From positions 38,615 to 102,614 of the forward strand of contig JABWBR010000028.1 of the NCBI GenBank assembly GCA_013360405.1: a stretch of 64,000 nucleotides of DNA. Reading direction: 5' to 3'. Made by a program: the position numbers and the translations under genes. This document shows positions 1 to 9,506 of the stretch, in pieces. The notes below the pieces were generated by a model. It saw only the letters and a list, made by a program, of their open reading frames with translations. It was not told where the DNA came from and did not search any database. How positions within the stretch are numbered: position 1 is the first letter of the stretch; each line of letters begins with the position of its first letter. Source of the stretch: Saprospiraceae bacterium (GTDB lineage Bacteria; Bacteroidota; Bacteroidia; Chitinophagales; Saprospiraceae).

Positions 1-1590
1 CTTTTAGACAGCATTCAGCAAAACCCCGAACTCCAGCCTTTCCGTAATCTGGCTTTACATGCTAAATCTTCGCTGGAAAAAATCCAGAGCGATGAATCGC
101 GTGGGTTGGTCAGTTTTGACAACGCTAAACTGGCCTACAATCAGATCACCAATCAAACCCTACGAATTATCGACGGTATCGAAACCGGTAAAGTACCCAG
201 GGAAGACGCCCCTCGTCGATTCAAATGGTGGTGGGTGGCGCTGCCGGTTATGCTCATTGGCGGTATTGCGGCAATTGCTCTATTGTTTACAAAAGAAGCG
301 CCTGAAGACACTGTAATTGACATGGGGGGAATACCCGAATGCCCCGAATTTGATTCGGAGGCCTCGTTTAAAGTACTCGTATTGCCTTTCCAGCCCCTTG
401 ACGAAAAGGTCACGAAAATTCACACGGGTATTATTCAACGACTGAGCATTCTTAGCGAACAATACGGCATGTTTACCAGTGCCAGAACCTTGGAACTGGA
501 CGTAAACGACGATAATGCTTACCCTTCAAACGGCAAGCAAGCCGCTAATATCGGCAATAAATGCGCCTCGCAATTGATCATTTGGGGCACCACTGAGTCA
601 AAAAACAACAATAATATCGTGCTTACGAGGTTTAAGTTTTTACACCTCGGCGAGCAATTTAAGTTTACCAAACTAAAAATATCAGAAGGCGCCAACGTTG
701 ATACCCTCTCGTCTATCTCCAGCATTACTACAGAGGGCGTGCTAACTGAGCAGGTTGAGGCCAACATGAGGCTTATCTTCGGCCTTATCGCCCGTGAAAT
801 GCACAATGAAGAATTAGCAACCAGGTTGCTCGCCTCGGTAGAACCCAAAGACTCCGCCGGCGTTTTGCTGCGAGGAATGGCACTCGCCGATACCTACTTG
901 TCGCTGGGACAAACCGATAAAGCTATCGCTTCTTATAATGAGGTATTAGAAACACACCCCAATTACGGCTTTGCCCGCAACAACAGGGGAGTACTACTGC
1001 TCGAGCGGGGGCTGTTTGCTGAAGCTGCCACCGATCTGAGCAATTTAATAGCCCAGCAACCCAATAATCTCGAAGCCCGTACCGCCCGCGCAACAGCTTA
1101 TGTAAAAGCCGATATGCTGGAAAAAGCGGGTAAGGAAATTGAAAGTATAGAACGAATTCAAAATACGATTAAAGATAGTACGGAAGGGCAAGTGAAAACA
1201 GCACCGAAGGTGCCAAGTGAGTTATTGGCGGCACTAAAAAAAGAATACCAGCAAAAGGTTAGCACAGAAGAATTGAAAAAAAACAGGGCCGAGCAGACTT
1301 TAAAGTCTAACCCTAATGATGTAAAAGCCATGGAACAAAAAGCGGTGTCAAGTCGCAATCTCGGCGATTACCGTACCGCTGCCCAAACCGCTGAGCGTAT
1401 CCTTACCAAAGACCCCGATAATCCCAATGCCCACGCTACCTTAATAGAATCAAAAGAAGCCTTATTGCAGCCCGAAGCAGCTAAGCAAGCGTTGCAAAAT
1501 GCCAGGGAGGCAGGGTTGACCAAAGAAAAATTGATCAAGATCAGACCCGTTTTGAAAGAAATCATTAAAGACCAGGATAAAAAGCAATAA
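1..1590 (+). CDS. Membrane-anchored TPR protein with possible EAD-type N-terminus (5' end outside window)
   Basis: The frame is open from base 1, so the start lies upstream; the first methionine-like codon in the window (TTG at 106) is internal. About the first 60 visible residues are helical and end in a segment around 'LVSFDNAKLAYNQI', resembling the small effector-associated (EAD11-like) domains of Bacteroidota conflict proteins (inference from pattern, not a search). A single membrane helix follows (around residues 76-96, rich in W, A, L and I). Then comes a domain starting 'FKVLVLPFQPL', similar to the TolB-N-like regions of other bacterial TPR proteins. The last roughly 250 residues hold TPR units ('GQTDKAIASYNEVLETHPN', 'GLFAEAATDLSNLIAQQPN', 'GDYRTAAQTAERILTKDPD'). 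Function is unknown; a scaffold or sensor is likely. Confidence 0.8.
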   Translation, partial: LLDSIQQNPELQPFRNLALHAKSSLEKIQSDESRGLVSFDNAKLAYNQITNQTLRIIDGIETGKVPREDAPRRFKWWWVALPVMLIGGIAAIALLFTKEAPEDTVIDMGGIPECPEFDSEASFKVLVLPFQPLDEKVTKIHTGIIQRLSILSEQYGMFTSARTLELDVNDDNAYPSNGKQAANIGNKCASQLIIWGTTESKNNNNIVLTRFKFLHLGEQFKFTKLKISEGANVDTLSSISSITTEGVLTEQVEANMRLIFGLIAREMHNEELATRLLASVEPKDSAGVLLRGMALADTYLSLGQTDKAIASYNEVLETHPNYGFARNNRGVLLLERGLFAEAATDLSNLIAQQPNNLEARTARATAYVKADMLEKAGKEIESIERIQNTIKDSTEGQVKTAPKVPSELLAALKKEYQQKVSTEELKKNRAEQTLKSNPNDVKAMEQKAVSSRNLGDYRTAAQTAERILTKDPDNPNAHATLIESKEALLQPEAAKQALQNAREAGLTKEKLIKIRPVLKEIIKDQDKKQ

Positions 1591-1709
1591 CACCGTTTTG
1601 TATTTTTTTGATGATAAAAAAGTACTTGTCGGCAAAAAATGTAACTTTATAGCCGATAAATTGACAGTTTTTTGGTGATGAATGATAGCAGGGAGGTGTC
1701 AGTTTTTGT

Positions 1710-3044
1710 GTGTTAAAAACCAGAATCATGTCTCCTGTTGCGCTTGGTTGGATACTGTTGGTACTTGGTCTGCTTACCGGCGGTTTGTTGGGCTGGTTAA
1801 TAGCCCGGCTATACCTCCTACGGGCTATGACGCCTAAGTCCGACCTGGAACGGAATTTCGTGCAAAAACCCCTTTACGATGCTCTCCAAACCCAATACGA
1901 CCTCTGCCGGGAGGACTTGCAGGAAAAGCTGGAGGAAATAAAGATACTCACCGGCCAAAACGCCGCTCAACAACAATCGCTAACTCATTTCCAGGAAAAA
2001 CTCGCTACGCAAAAAGAGGATTTGCAGGCCCTCCAGGAACGCGCCCGGCTCGATTTTGAAAACCTGGCCAATCGCCTGCTCGAAGAAAAAAGCCAGAAAT
2101 TTACCGCCCAAAACCAACAACAACTGGGCGATCTGCTAAATCCCCTGCGCGAAAAGATTAAAGAATTTGAAGACAATATCGACAAGCGTTTCCGAGAGGA
2201 AATGGAAGGCCGGGTTTCGCTTAAAAAGGAAATAGAACACCTCCGCGAACTCAATCATCAGCTCAGTCACGACGCCAATAACCTGGTATCAGCACTCAAA
2301 GGCGGCCAAAAGACGCAGGGCGACTGGGGAGAAGTGCAGCTGGAAATGTTACTCGAAAAAGCCGGCCTGGAAAAAAATGTGCACTACACCGCCCAAAGCA
2401 GCTTTAAAGATGAAGAGGGCAAACAAAAACGCCCTGACTTTATTATTCACCTACCCGAAGATAAACACCTTATCATTGATGCCAAGGTATCGCTGACTGC
2501 CTATGAGCAATTCTTTAACGCAGATACGCCCGAAGCCGAACGCCGGCACCTGAAAGCGCATATCGATAGCATTCGCAACCATATCAAAGGACTTAGCAGC
2601 AAGAATTATCAGCAACTATATCATATCAATTCCCCCGATTATCTGTTGTTGTTCGTGCCGATCGAGCCCGCCTTTGCTATTGCACTCAAAGAAGACCAAC
2701 GTTTGTTTCTCGATGCGCTCGACCAAAATATTGTACTGGTAACTACTTCTACTTTGCTGGCTACGATGCGCACGGTATCCTACATTTGGAAACAGGAAAA
2801 ACAAAAACGAAGCGTATTGGAAATCGCCCGCCAAAGCGGCCTGCTTTACGACCGCCTTTGCGCCTTTGTGGAAGACCTCAAAAATGTCGGCGCCCGCATC
2901 GACCAGGCCCAGGAATCCTGGCACGACGCAATGAACAAGCTCACCGACGCAAAACGCCCAGGTGATACACTGATTGGAAGAGCGGAAAAAATTAAGGCGC
3001 TGGGCGCCAAAACGTCCCGCCAGCTCCCCGACCTACCGGTCTGA
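1710..3044 (+). CDS. rmuC: DNA recombination protein RmuC family
   Basis: RmuC proteins are membrane-tethered and carry a PD-(D/E)XK-like nuclease fold; they limit rearrangement at inverted repeats. The 444-residue product has an N-terminal membrane helix (about residues 8-32), a long coiled coil (about 45-190), then the RmuC core with 'KGGQKTQGDWGEVQLE', 'RPDFIIHLPEDKHLIIDAK' and 'YLLLFVPIEPAFA'. The listed start is GTG 1710, 11 nt after a GGGAGG-like stretch at 1691; ATG 1728 (MSPVALG) is an equally plausible start. Transcription converges on recQ, and the two stop codons lie around one imperfect palindrome. Family assignment is firm; the start is uncertain. Confidence 0.93.
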   Translation: MLKTRIMSPVALGWILLVLGLLTGGLLGWLIARLYLLRAMTPKSDLERNFVQKPLYDALQTQYDLCREDLQEKLEEIKILTGQNAAQQQSLTHFQEKLATQKEDLQALQERARLDFENLANRLLEEKSQKFTAQNQQQLGDLLNPLREKIKEFEDNIDKRFREEMEGRVSLKKEIEHLRELNHQLSHDANNLVSALKGGQKTQGDWGEVQLEMLLEKAGLEKNVHYTAQSSFKDEEGKQKRPDFIIHLPEDKHLIIDAKVSLTAYEQFFNADTPEAERRHLKAHIDSIRNHIKGLSSKNYQQLYHINSPDYLLLFVPIEPAFAIALKEDQRLFLDALDQNIVLVTTSTLLATMRTVSYIWKQEKQKRSVLEIARQSGLLYDRLCAFVEDLKNVGARIDQAQESWHDAMNKLTDAKRPGDTLIGRAEKIKALGAKTSRQLPDLPV

Positions 3045-3047
3045 TCT

Positions 3048-3080
3048 ACCGGTCAGACGGTTTGTAACCGTCAGACCGGT
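3048..3080. terminator. Imperfect palindrome between convergent rmuC and recQ
   Basis: The arms 3048-3062 (ACCGGTCAGACGGTT) and 3066-3080 (AACCGTCAGACCGGT) pair over 15 positions with one mismatch and a 3-nt loop. A further ACCGGTCTGA copy at 3035-3044 forms the rmuC stop region, and the right arm contains the recQ stop. There is no T-tract. It is probably a bidirectional terminator or mRNA-end stabiliser. Confidence 0.6.
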
Positions 3081-4972
3081 AATCGGAATAACCCCGCATC
3101 AAACTCCACCACCCCCTCATCCACCATATATTCAAGCGTTTGCAATACCATTTCTTTTTTGCCGGCACCTATCCGGTTAATGAGCTCTTCTGCCGTTTTG
3201 GGGCCATCTTCCAGAATTTGCAAAATTTGCCCGCTATAGGATTCAAATTCAAGGGTGGACAGAGTAGATTGTTTGCGACCCAGGCACACGTCGCATTTGC
3301 CACAGGCCGGCGCGTCTTTCTCACCAAAATAAGCCAGCAACTGCCGGTTTCGGCATTCCGGGGTTTCCGCGTAGGCAATGGCGCTTTTGATCCGGGCTTC
3401 TTGGCGTTTTTTGCGAAACTCGTACATCTTGTGGTCGATGCTCAGATTAGAGGCATCCACTCGTTCCTGTAAAAAAACAAGCTGGGGTTGGTCTTTTTGC
3501 GGCACATAGTGCAGAATACCATCTTTGTGCATCAGTTCGAGCGCTTTTGACAAATCCGCAACTTTGATATCCAGAAAATTGGCCAGTTGCCCTTCCCGCA
3601 GGCTGATATCTCCGGTAAAGGCGCCCTGATAGCTCCGAAGCACGGCTTTCAGGATGCGATCTAATCGGGGGTGCTTGAGCTGATAATCGTACAATTCGTC
3701 TTTATTTACCAATATTCGGATGGTGGAGGGAATATAAACGGCTTCGCTAAGGCTGAGCCAGCCGGCCTGTTCTAATACTTTGAGACAGCTTAGCGTTTTG
3801 GCGGCATCGAGTTTGTAGGTTTCGGTAAATTTGAGAAGATCAAAATCGTAGCTTTCCAATTGTCCCGACCCGATAGCAAGTTGGTAATAACTACCCAAAG
3901 CCCGGTATACCTGCCTGATCTCCTGCAGACTCGGAAATGCCAGTTCGAATTGCTTTTCCAGGTTGATTTTGTCGGTCACGTGGTATAATAGTACGGCGTA
4001 TGCTTTTTTTTCGTCGCGGCCCGCACGGCCGGCTTCCTGAAAGTATGCCTCCAGGCTATCGGGCAAGTCCATGTGCACTACTACGCGTACGTCGGGTTTG
4101 TCGATACCCATGCCGAATGCATTAGTGCTCACAATAACGCGGGTATGGTTGTGTATCCAGGCGTCCTGCTTGTCGCTGCGCTCCTGGGGGGTAAGTCCGG
4201 CATGGTAATAATCGGCGCGAATACCTTGCTGCTGAAGCATCAGGGCCAATTCTTTGGTTTTCCGCCTGTTGCGCGCATATACTACGCCCGTACCCGGTAC
4301 TTTCTGCAATATTTCAACCAGCTTTTGTGTTTTGCCTTCTTCATGGAGTACTACGTAGACCAGGTTATCGCGGGCAAAGCTTTTCTGGAAAACTTTGCCC
4401 TTGCGGAAGGCTAGTTTTTCCTGAATATCCGTGACAACTTCAGCTGTTGCCGTGGCGGTGAGCGCCAGTACAGGAGTTTGGGGCAAGCGTTCCCGCATCT
4501 GGGCTATCTGGAGGTAGGGAGGCCGAAAATCGTAGCCCCATTGCGAAATGCAGTGCGCCTCGTCTATGGCAAGCAGGTTGACTTTCATTTTGGGGATGCG
4601 CTCGATGGCTATGTCGGTGAGTAGCCTTTCCGGAGAAACATATAAAAACTTGATGTCGCCGTACACGCAATTGTCGAAAATGCGGTCTATATCCCTGTAA
4701 TTCATGCCCGAATATACCGCCACAGCCGAAATACCCCGTTTTTTGAGACTTTCTACCTGGTCTTTCATCAAGGCGATAAGCGGGGATATGACTACACAAA
4801 TGCCTTCCTGGCACAACGCCGGCACCTGAAAACAAATCGATTTGCCGCCACCGGTCGGCATCAGGGCAAGCGTATCCGTACCCCCCAACACAGATTGTAT
4901 GATGTCCTCCTGCATGGGCCGGAATTGCTCATAACCCCAGTATTGTTTCAACACTTCCTGCGGAGTGGGCAT
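3071..4972 (-). CDS. recQ: ATP-dependent DNA helicase RecQ
   Basis: This is a 3'-5' superfamily 2 DNA helicase acting in recombination and fork repair. The 633-residue protein shows motif 0 'QFRPMQ' (16-21), Walker A 'PTGGGKS' (about 39-45), 'DEAHCISQWGYDFR' (from about 137), motif VI 'QEAGRAGRD', and the RecQ zinc module with cysteines in 'ECRNRQLLAYFGE' and 'CGKCDVC' (about 535-565). After the zinc and winged-helix region comes only a short winged-helix-like tail; I do not see a typical HRDC domain. It starts 63 bp after the end of the co-oriented propeller gene at 5036, so read-through transcription is possible. The stop codon lies in the palindrome shared with rmuC. Confidence 0.97.
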   Translation of the reverse strand: MPTPQEVLKQYWGYEQFRPMQEDIIQSVLGGTDTLALMPTGGGKSICFQVPALCQEGICVVISPLIALMKDQVESLKKRGISAVAVYSGMNYRDIDRIFDNCVYGDIKFLYVSPERLLTDIAIERIPKMKVNLLAIDEAHCISQWGYDFRPPYLQIAQMRERLPQTPVLALTATATAEVVTDIQEKLAFRKGKVFQKSFARDNLVYVVLHEEGKTQKLVEILQKVPGTGVVYARNRRKTKELALMLQQQGIRADYYHAGLTPQERSDKQDAWIHNHTRVIVSTNAFGMGIDKPDVRVVVHMDLPDSLEAYFQEAGRAGRDEKKAYAVLLYHVTDKINLEKQFELAFPSLQEIRQVYRALGSYYQLAIGSGQLESYDFDLLKFTETYKLDAAKTLSCLKVLEQAGWLSLSEAVYIPSTIRILVNKDELYDYQLKHPRLDRILKAVLRSYQGAFTGDISLREGQLANFLDIKVADLSKALELMHKDGILHYVPQKDQPQLVFLQERVDASNLSIDHKMYEFRKKRQEARIKSAIAYAETPECRNRQLLAYFGEKDAPACGKCDVCLGRKQSTLSTLEFESYSGQILQILEDGPKTAEELINRIGAGKKEMVLQTLEYMVDEGVVEFDAGLFRLPV

Positions 4973-5035
4973 GTATTTTGTTGCTGTAAGTAGGCGGGCA
5001 CATGAACCAGGCCGGTTTATGTGCCCGCTTGACTT

Positions 5036-8000
5036 TTATGGTTTATTTAAAATAATTGCATCTACCGCCGCTGTTTTTACCAACTGGTTGAAAGCGGGTA
5101 GTTCTTCGTCTTTTATTTTGCGCCAGGCGGCTAATTGTATGTCAATAGCCTGGGTAAGTTCTTGTTTTACGGTGTACGATTGCGAAGTAGGCTTAAAATC
5201 GCCTATGCCGCTCAAACCGGCCACACCGCCCAATTTGTCGGTCAATTTGATCGGGAAGTTGAGCGGATCCTGCGAGCTCCGGTTTTTGGTTTGATACAAG
5301 GCTTCCTCTACCGCAGTCATGGCCTTGTCGATGTCTTTCGATTTGTCGACCAATCCTTTGTGTTGCTCGTTCGACTTTATCTTTTCCACCAGGGTGTTGA
5401 TCTGCTTGCGCGTTTCCCTGATGTCAATGATGGCCTGGTGGGCTTCCGATACTTTGTTGTTGACTTCGGTAAGAAACTTGAATTGTTCCTGCAAATCAGC
5501 CAAACCGGAAGACGAACGCGGGTCTTTTACGATGTCAAATTCCTGCTCCTGGCTTTTACCGCCTATGCTGAGTTTTACCCGGTAACGCCCCGGTACGGCT
5601 TTGGGGCCGGCGGTTTCTGCACCCCACAATACCATACCTTCAAAGGATTTTACATCGGGATAACGCATATTCCAAACGAATAGGTTGCCACCTTTTTTGA
5701 GCTCGGTGAGCTTGGTGGCGTCTTCTTTTGATTTGGTTGTAAAAGCTTTGACCAGGTCGCCGTCTTGCTCGAAAAATTCGAGTTTGACTTCCACCGAGTC
5801 GACGGGTTTTTCTTTTAAATAAAAATTCACCATTACACCTCCCGGGTGGTTGATACCGGCATTTTTTATTCTTTTAGATTGAAATCCGCCCATTCGGTAG
5901 CTTGGAATGGGTTTGTAGAGGAAAAATTCGCTTTTAGCCATGCCTTCATCCAACTGATGCAGCGGCGTAATATCGTCCAGTATCCATAAGCTCCGCCCTT
6001 GGGTTGCAGCGATCAGGTTGTCGTTTTTAACGGCCAGGTCGGTAATGGGCACTATAGGCAGGTTAAGTTGGAACGGACTCCAGTTTGCGCCGTTGTTGAA
6101 CGAGATATACATCCCCGACTCTGTACCGGCGTATAACAATCCTTTGCGCTTGGGATCGGCGCGCAATATCCGGGTAAAATGCTCGGCAGGGATGCCGCTT
6201 GTGATCAGGTTCCAGCTTTTGCCGTAATCGGTGGTATGGTATAAATAGGGGGCGTAATCACCGAGTTTGTAACGTGTTCCTGCCACAAAGGCGCCGCCCT
6301 TGGTAAACGGATCCGGTTCAATGCTGTTGATCATGGTCCATTGCGGCATACTTGCAGGGGTCACGTTTTCCCAGGTTTTCCCGCCGTCTTTGCTTACATG
6401 GATGAGTCCATCGTCGGAGCCTACCCATACCAGGTCTTTTTCATAGGGCGACTCGGCGCCGGCGAAAAGGGTGCAGTAGTACTCTACGCTTGTGTTGTCT
6501 TTGGTAATGGGGCCTCCCGACGGGCCCAGTTTGGCAGGGTCGTTGCGCGTGAGGTCGGGGCTGAGGATTTCCCACGATTCGCCGCCGTTGTAGGTAACGT
6601 GTACATGGTTGGAAAGTGCGTATAGCTTTTGAGGGTTATTGGGCGAAAAGAAGATCGGGAAGTTCCACTGGAAACGGTATTTCATGCCTTCTGCACCGTA
6701 ACCCATCGGGTTGTCGGGCCATACGTTGATGGCGCGTTCTTCTTGTGTACGGTGGTTCATTCTGATCAGGAAACCGCCGTAGCTGCCGCCGTATACTACG
6801 TCGTTGTCCAGCGGATCAACGGCGATATGGCCGCTTTCGCCACCTGCGGTGCTTTGCCAGTGGCGTTCGTTGATGCTGGCGTCGTCGCTGCGGTGCTGGA
6901 TACGGATGGTTGAGTTGTCCTGCTGTGCGGCGTATATGCGATATGGAAAAGCGTTGTCTGTGGTGACGCGATAAAATTGAGCGGTTGGCTGGTTGTGGTA
7001 GGTGCTCCAGTTTTCGCCGGCGTCAAAAGTTATTTGCGCGCCGCCGTCGTCGCCGATGACCATACGTTGATTGTCTTCCGGGGCGATCCAAAGGTCGTGA
7101 TGGTCGCCGTGGGGGGCGTAGGCGCTCTTGAAAGTCCTGCCGCCATCGGTACTTTTGTGGTAACCTACATTCAATACGTATACAATATCTGCATCTTTAG
7201 TATCTGCATAAATGCGGGAATAATACCAGGCGCGCTGGCGCAGCGAGCGATCGTCGTTGAGTTTGCGCCAGGTATCGCCGCCGTCGTCGGAGCGGTATAC
7301 GCCGCCGTTTTCGTTTTCTATGATTGCCCACACGCGGTTGGAGTTGAGCGGTGATACGGCTACGCCGGCAATACCCCAAATGCCCTGCGGCAATCCTTTA
7401 TTGGCAGAGATGTTTTTCCAGGTGTCGCCGCCATCCGTGCTTTTCCAGAGTGCCGAGCCTTCACCGCCACTTTCCAGGCTGTAGGGGGTGCGCCGCACGC
7501 GCCAGGTGGTGGCATAAAGCACTCTTGAGTTGCCCGGGTCGATCAGCAGGTCGATGGCGCCCGCGTCTTTGTTGGCAAACAGGATCTTTTCCCAGGTTTT
7601 GCCGCCGTCTTTGCTGCGGTAAACACCTCGCTCATCGCTGGATTGAAACAAATCGCCCAATACTGCCGCATAGACGAGATCGGGGTTGCGCGGATGGATG
7701 CGAATGCGAGGGATATGCCTCGATTTGGGCAATCCCTTGAACGACCAGGTTTTGCCGGCGTCTTCCGATTTCCAGATGCCGTAGCCGTACGACACGTTGC
7801 CGCGTACTGTTTTTTCGCCGCCGCCGGCGTAAATGACGTTGTTGTCGTATTCACTGACGGCCACGGCGCCTATCGACCCGCCAAAAAAGCCGTCGCTGAT
7901 ATTTTGCCAGGTATTGCCTCCATCGCTGGTGCGCCACACGCCTCCTCCGGTACTGCCAAAGTAAAACAAGTTGGGTTTGCCGGGCACTCCTGTGACGGCT

Positions 8001-8197
8001 GCGCTGCGCCCCCCCCGCCAGGGGCCGATATTGCGCCATTCCATCGAGTTATAAAGTGATTCGTCAAAGGCGGCTTTGGCCGCCGCAGCCGGCGTCGCAG
8101 CGCCTGACTTCGCCTTTCTTTTTTGCGCCAACAAAGGCGAAAGGCTCGTAATTAGTAAACAAATGAGTAGGGTAATCCCCAAAAAGCGTTTTTTCAT
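5036..8197 (-). CDS. Secreted sortilin/BNR-type beta-propeller protein
   Basis: The 1053-residue product has a signal peptide (about 1-25, ending '...SPLLAQ') and many Asp-box repeats of the type 'S-x-DGG-x-TW' ('TSDGGNTWQ', 'SKDGGKTWE', 'STDGGDTWK', 'SKDGGKTWEN'). This is the layout of sortilin/VPS10-like multi-blade propellers often labelled 'glycosyl hydrolase' in Bacteroidota. The last 300 residues lack Asp boxes and include a beta-rich domain ('GRYRVKLSIGGKSQEQEFDIV') and a helical tail. No T9SS sorting domain is visible at the C-terminus. No enzymatic activity can be assigned; an extracytoplasmic binding role is more likely than hydrolysis. Confidence 0.85.
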   Translation of the reverse strand: MKKRFLGITLLICLLITSLSPLLAQKRKAKSGAATPAAAAKAAFDESLYNSMEWRNIGPWRGGRSAAVTGVPGKPNLFYFGSTGGGVWRTSDGGNTWQNISDGFFGGSIGAVAVSEYDNNVIYAGGGEKTVRGNVSYGYGIWKSEDAGKTWSFKGLPKSRHIPRIRIHPRNPDLVYAAVLGDLFQSSDERGVYRSKDGGKTWEKILFANKDAGAIDLLIDPGNSRVLYATTWRVRRTPYSLESGGEGSALWKSTDGGDTWKNISANKGLPQGIWGIAGVAVSPLNSNRVWAIIENENGGVYRSDDGGDTWRKLNDDRSLRQRAWYYSRIYADTKDADIVYVLNVGYHKSTDGGRTFKSAYAPHGDHHDLWIAPEDNQRMVIGDDGGAQITFDAGENWSTYHNQPTAQFYRVTTDNAFPYRIYAAQQDNSTIRIQHRSDDASINERHWQSTAGGESGHIAVDPLDNDVVYGGSYGGFLIRMNHRTQEERAINVWPDNPMGYGAEGMKYRFQWNFPIFFSPNNPQKLYALSNHVHVTYNGGESWEILSPDLTRNDPAKLGPSGGPITKDNTSVEYYCTLFAGAESPYEKDLVWVGSDDGLIHVSKDGGKTWENVTPASMPQWTMINSIEPDPFTKGGAFVAGTRYKLGDYAPYLYHTTDYGKSWNLITSGIPAEHFTRILRADPKRKGLLYAGTESGMYISFNNGANWSPFQLNLPIVPITDLAVKNDNLIAATQGRSLWILDDITPLHQLDEGMAKSEFFLYKPIPSYRMGGFQSKRIKNAGINHPGGVMVNFYLKEKPVDSVEVKLEFFEQDGDLVKAFTTKSKEDATKLTELKKGGNLFVWNMRYPDVKSFEGMVLWGAETAGPKAVPGRYRVKLSIGGKSQEQEFDIVKDPRSSSGLADLQEQFKFLTEVNNKVSEAHQAIIDIRETRKQINTLVEKIKSNEQHKGLVDKSKDIDKAMTAVEEALYQTKNRSSQDPLNFPIKLTDKLGGVAGLSGIGDFKPTSQSYTVKQELTQAIDIQLAAWRKIKDEELPAFNQLVKTAAVDAIILNKP

Positions 8198-8259
8198 AAG
8201 TCGGTGTTTTTATTGGAGGTTTAATATAAGGGGCATTTTTCTAATAAAAAAATACAAAC

Positions 8260-8293
8260 AAAAAAAGAGCCGACTCCACAGAGACGGCCCTCT
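8260..8293 (-). terminator. Possible intrinsic terminator after the leu operon
   Basis: On the minus strand an interrupted GC-rich hairpin (arms about 8267-8277 and 8282-8293, with a bulge and a mismatch) is followed by seven T residues (A7 at 8260-8266 on plus). It lies about 100 bp beyond leuB and upstream of the 8197 start. The stem is imperfect. Confidence 0.45.
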
Positions 8294-8327
8294 CACTCAT
8301 ATCGTTTATACTTCGAACTTACTTGTT

Positions 8328-8400
8328 TAGCTGTTAGCGGTCAGCCGTTAGCAGTTAGGTCAGAGAAGCTGATAGCTAACTGCTAATAGCTAACTGCTAA
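8328..8400. repeat. Word-palindrome element at the leuB 3' end
   Basis: The 11-bp word TTAGCAGTTAG (8348-8358) recurs inverted as CTAACTGCTAA at 8376-8386 and 8390-8400, and diverged copies (TTAGCTGTTAGC, TCAGCCGTTAGC) precede it. The TAG of the rightmost copy is the leuB stop codon. The same word occurs at the pyrC stop (21335). Confidence 0.75.
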
Positions 8401-9506
8401 ATAATCGTCGACGACCGCAAATTGATTTTTTCTTCTTTCAGAAAAATCGCATCGGGCTCCGTAATCAGATGTGCCAGCATATCGCCGATATGCGAGCAGC
8501 TATGTGCGATGGGCAGGCCGAGATCGGGCGTGCCGACGCCTTTTTCAAGCAAACGCCATACTGCCTGACGGATAGTCTCCGCTTCTTCTTTCCAACCGAA
8601 AAATTCGATCATCAACGCAGCTGAAAGTATGGCCGCAATGGGATTGGCAATGTCTTCACCGGCAGCTTGCGGATAAGAACCGTGAATGGGCTCAAAAAGA
8701 GAAGTGTGCAGGCCGATGGACGCGGAAGGCAACATACCCAGCGAGCCCAGAATGACGCTGGCTTCGTCAGAAAGTATGTCGCCAAACATATTTTCGGTGA
8801 GCAATACGTCGAAATGGGCCGGCCATTGGATGAGCTGCATGGCTGCATTGTCTACGTACATCCAATCAAGTTCTACTTCCGGATAGTCAGTAGCCATTTT
8901 GGTCACGGTATCGCGCCACAAGCGGGAGGTTTCCAGTACGTTGGCCTTGTCTACCAGGGTCACTCTTTTGCGGCGGGTCATGGCATACTCAAATGCCAGC
9001 TTGGCAATGCGTTCGATTTCGTATACCTGATACACGCAGTGATCGTAGGCGCCATCGGCAGTACGTCCTTTTTCTCCAAAGTAGATACCGCCCGTTAACT
9101 CGCGCAGTATCAGCATGTCTACCGATTTTACTTTATCTTCTTTGAGAGGAGATAAATGTAAAAGGGTAGGATAGGTTGTTACGGGTCGAAGGTTGGCAAA
9201 CAAGCCCAGCGACTTGCGCAGGCGAAGCAGGCCCTGTTCGGGGCGCACCTTGGCGTTGGGGTCGTTGTCGTATCGCGGATGGCCTATGGCGCCGAAAAGC
9301 ACGGCGTCAGACTGGAGGCAGATATCTAAAGTGGCTTGCGGCAGCGGGTCGCCGGTTTTGTCTATAGCGACAGCGCCTACGTCGGCGAAGGTGTATTCAA
9401 ACTGCCTTCCAAATCGCTCGCTAACGGCTTGCAATACTTTGATAGCCTGGTCAATGACTTCCGGGCCTATGCCATCGCCCGGCAAAACGGCAATTTTCTT
9501 CTTCAT
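8397..9506 (-). CDS. leuB: 3-isopropylmalate dehydrogenase
   Basis: LeuB oxidatively decarboxylates 3-isopropylmalate with NAD+, the third specific step of leucine synthesis, in the cytoplasm. The 369-residue protein begins '[16 protein letters not shown]', contains the substrate loop '[13 protein letters not shown]', and has the acidic metal site region ('[15 protein letters not shown]') and the cofactor segment '[13 protein letters not shown]'. Its ATG overlaps the leuD stop by 4 bp (ATGA), indicating translational coupling. It is the last gene of leuACDB. The final residues and the TAG stop run into a repeat element (8376-8400). Confidence 0.98.
   Translation of the reverse strand: MKKKIAVLPGDGIGPEVIDQAIKVLQAVSERFGRQFEYTFADVGAVAIDKTGDPLPQATLDICLQSDAVLFGAIGHPRYDNDPNAKVRPEQGLLRLRKSLGLFANLRPVTTYPTLLHLSPLKEDKVKSVDMLILRELTGGIYFGEKGRTADGAYDHCVYQVYEIERIAKLAFEYAMTRRKRVTLVDKANVLETSRLWRDTVTKMATDYPEVELDWMYVDNAAMQLIQWPAHFDVLLTENMFGDILSDEASVILGSLGMLPSASIGLHTSLFEPIHGSYPQAAGEDIANPIAAILSAALMIEFFGWKEEAETIRQAVWRLLEKGVGTPDLGLPIAHSCSHIGDMLAHLITEPDAIFLKEEKINLRSSTII

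Noticed and set aside
5135..5683. 182-residue plus-strand frame opposite the propeller gene
   Set aside because: It is an antisense shadow with an aromatic-rich composition and no recognisable domain; the opposing signal-bearing propeller gene is convincing.
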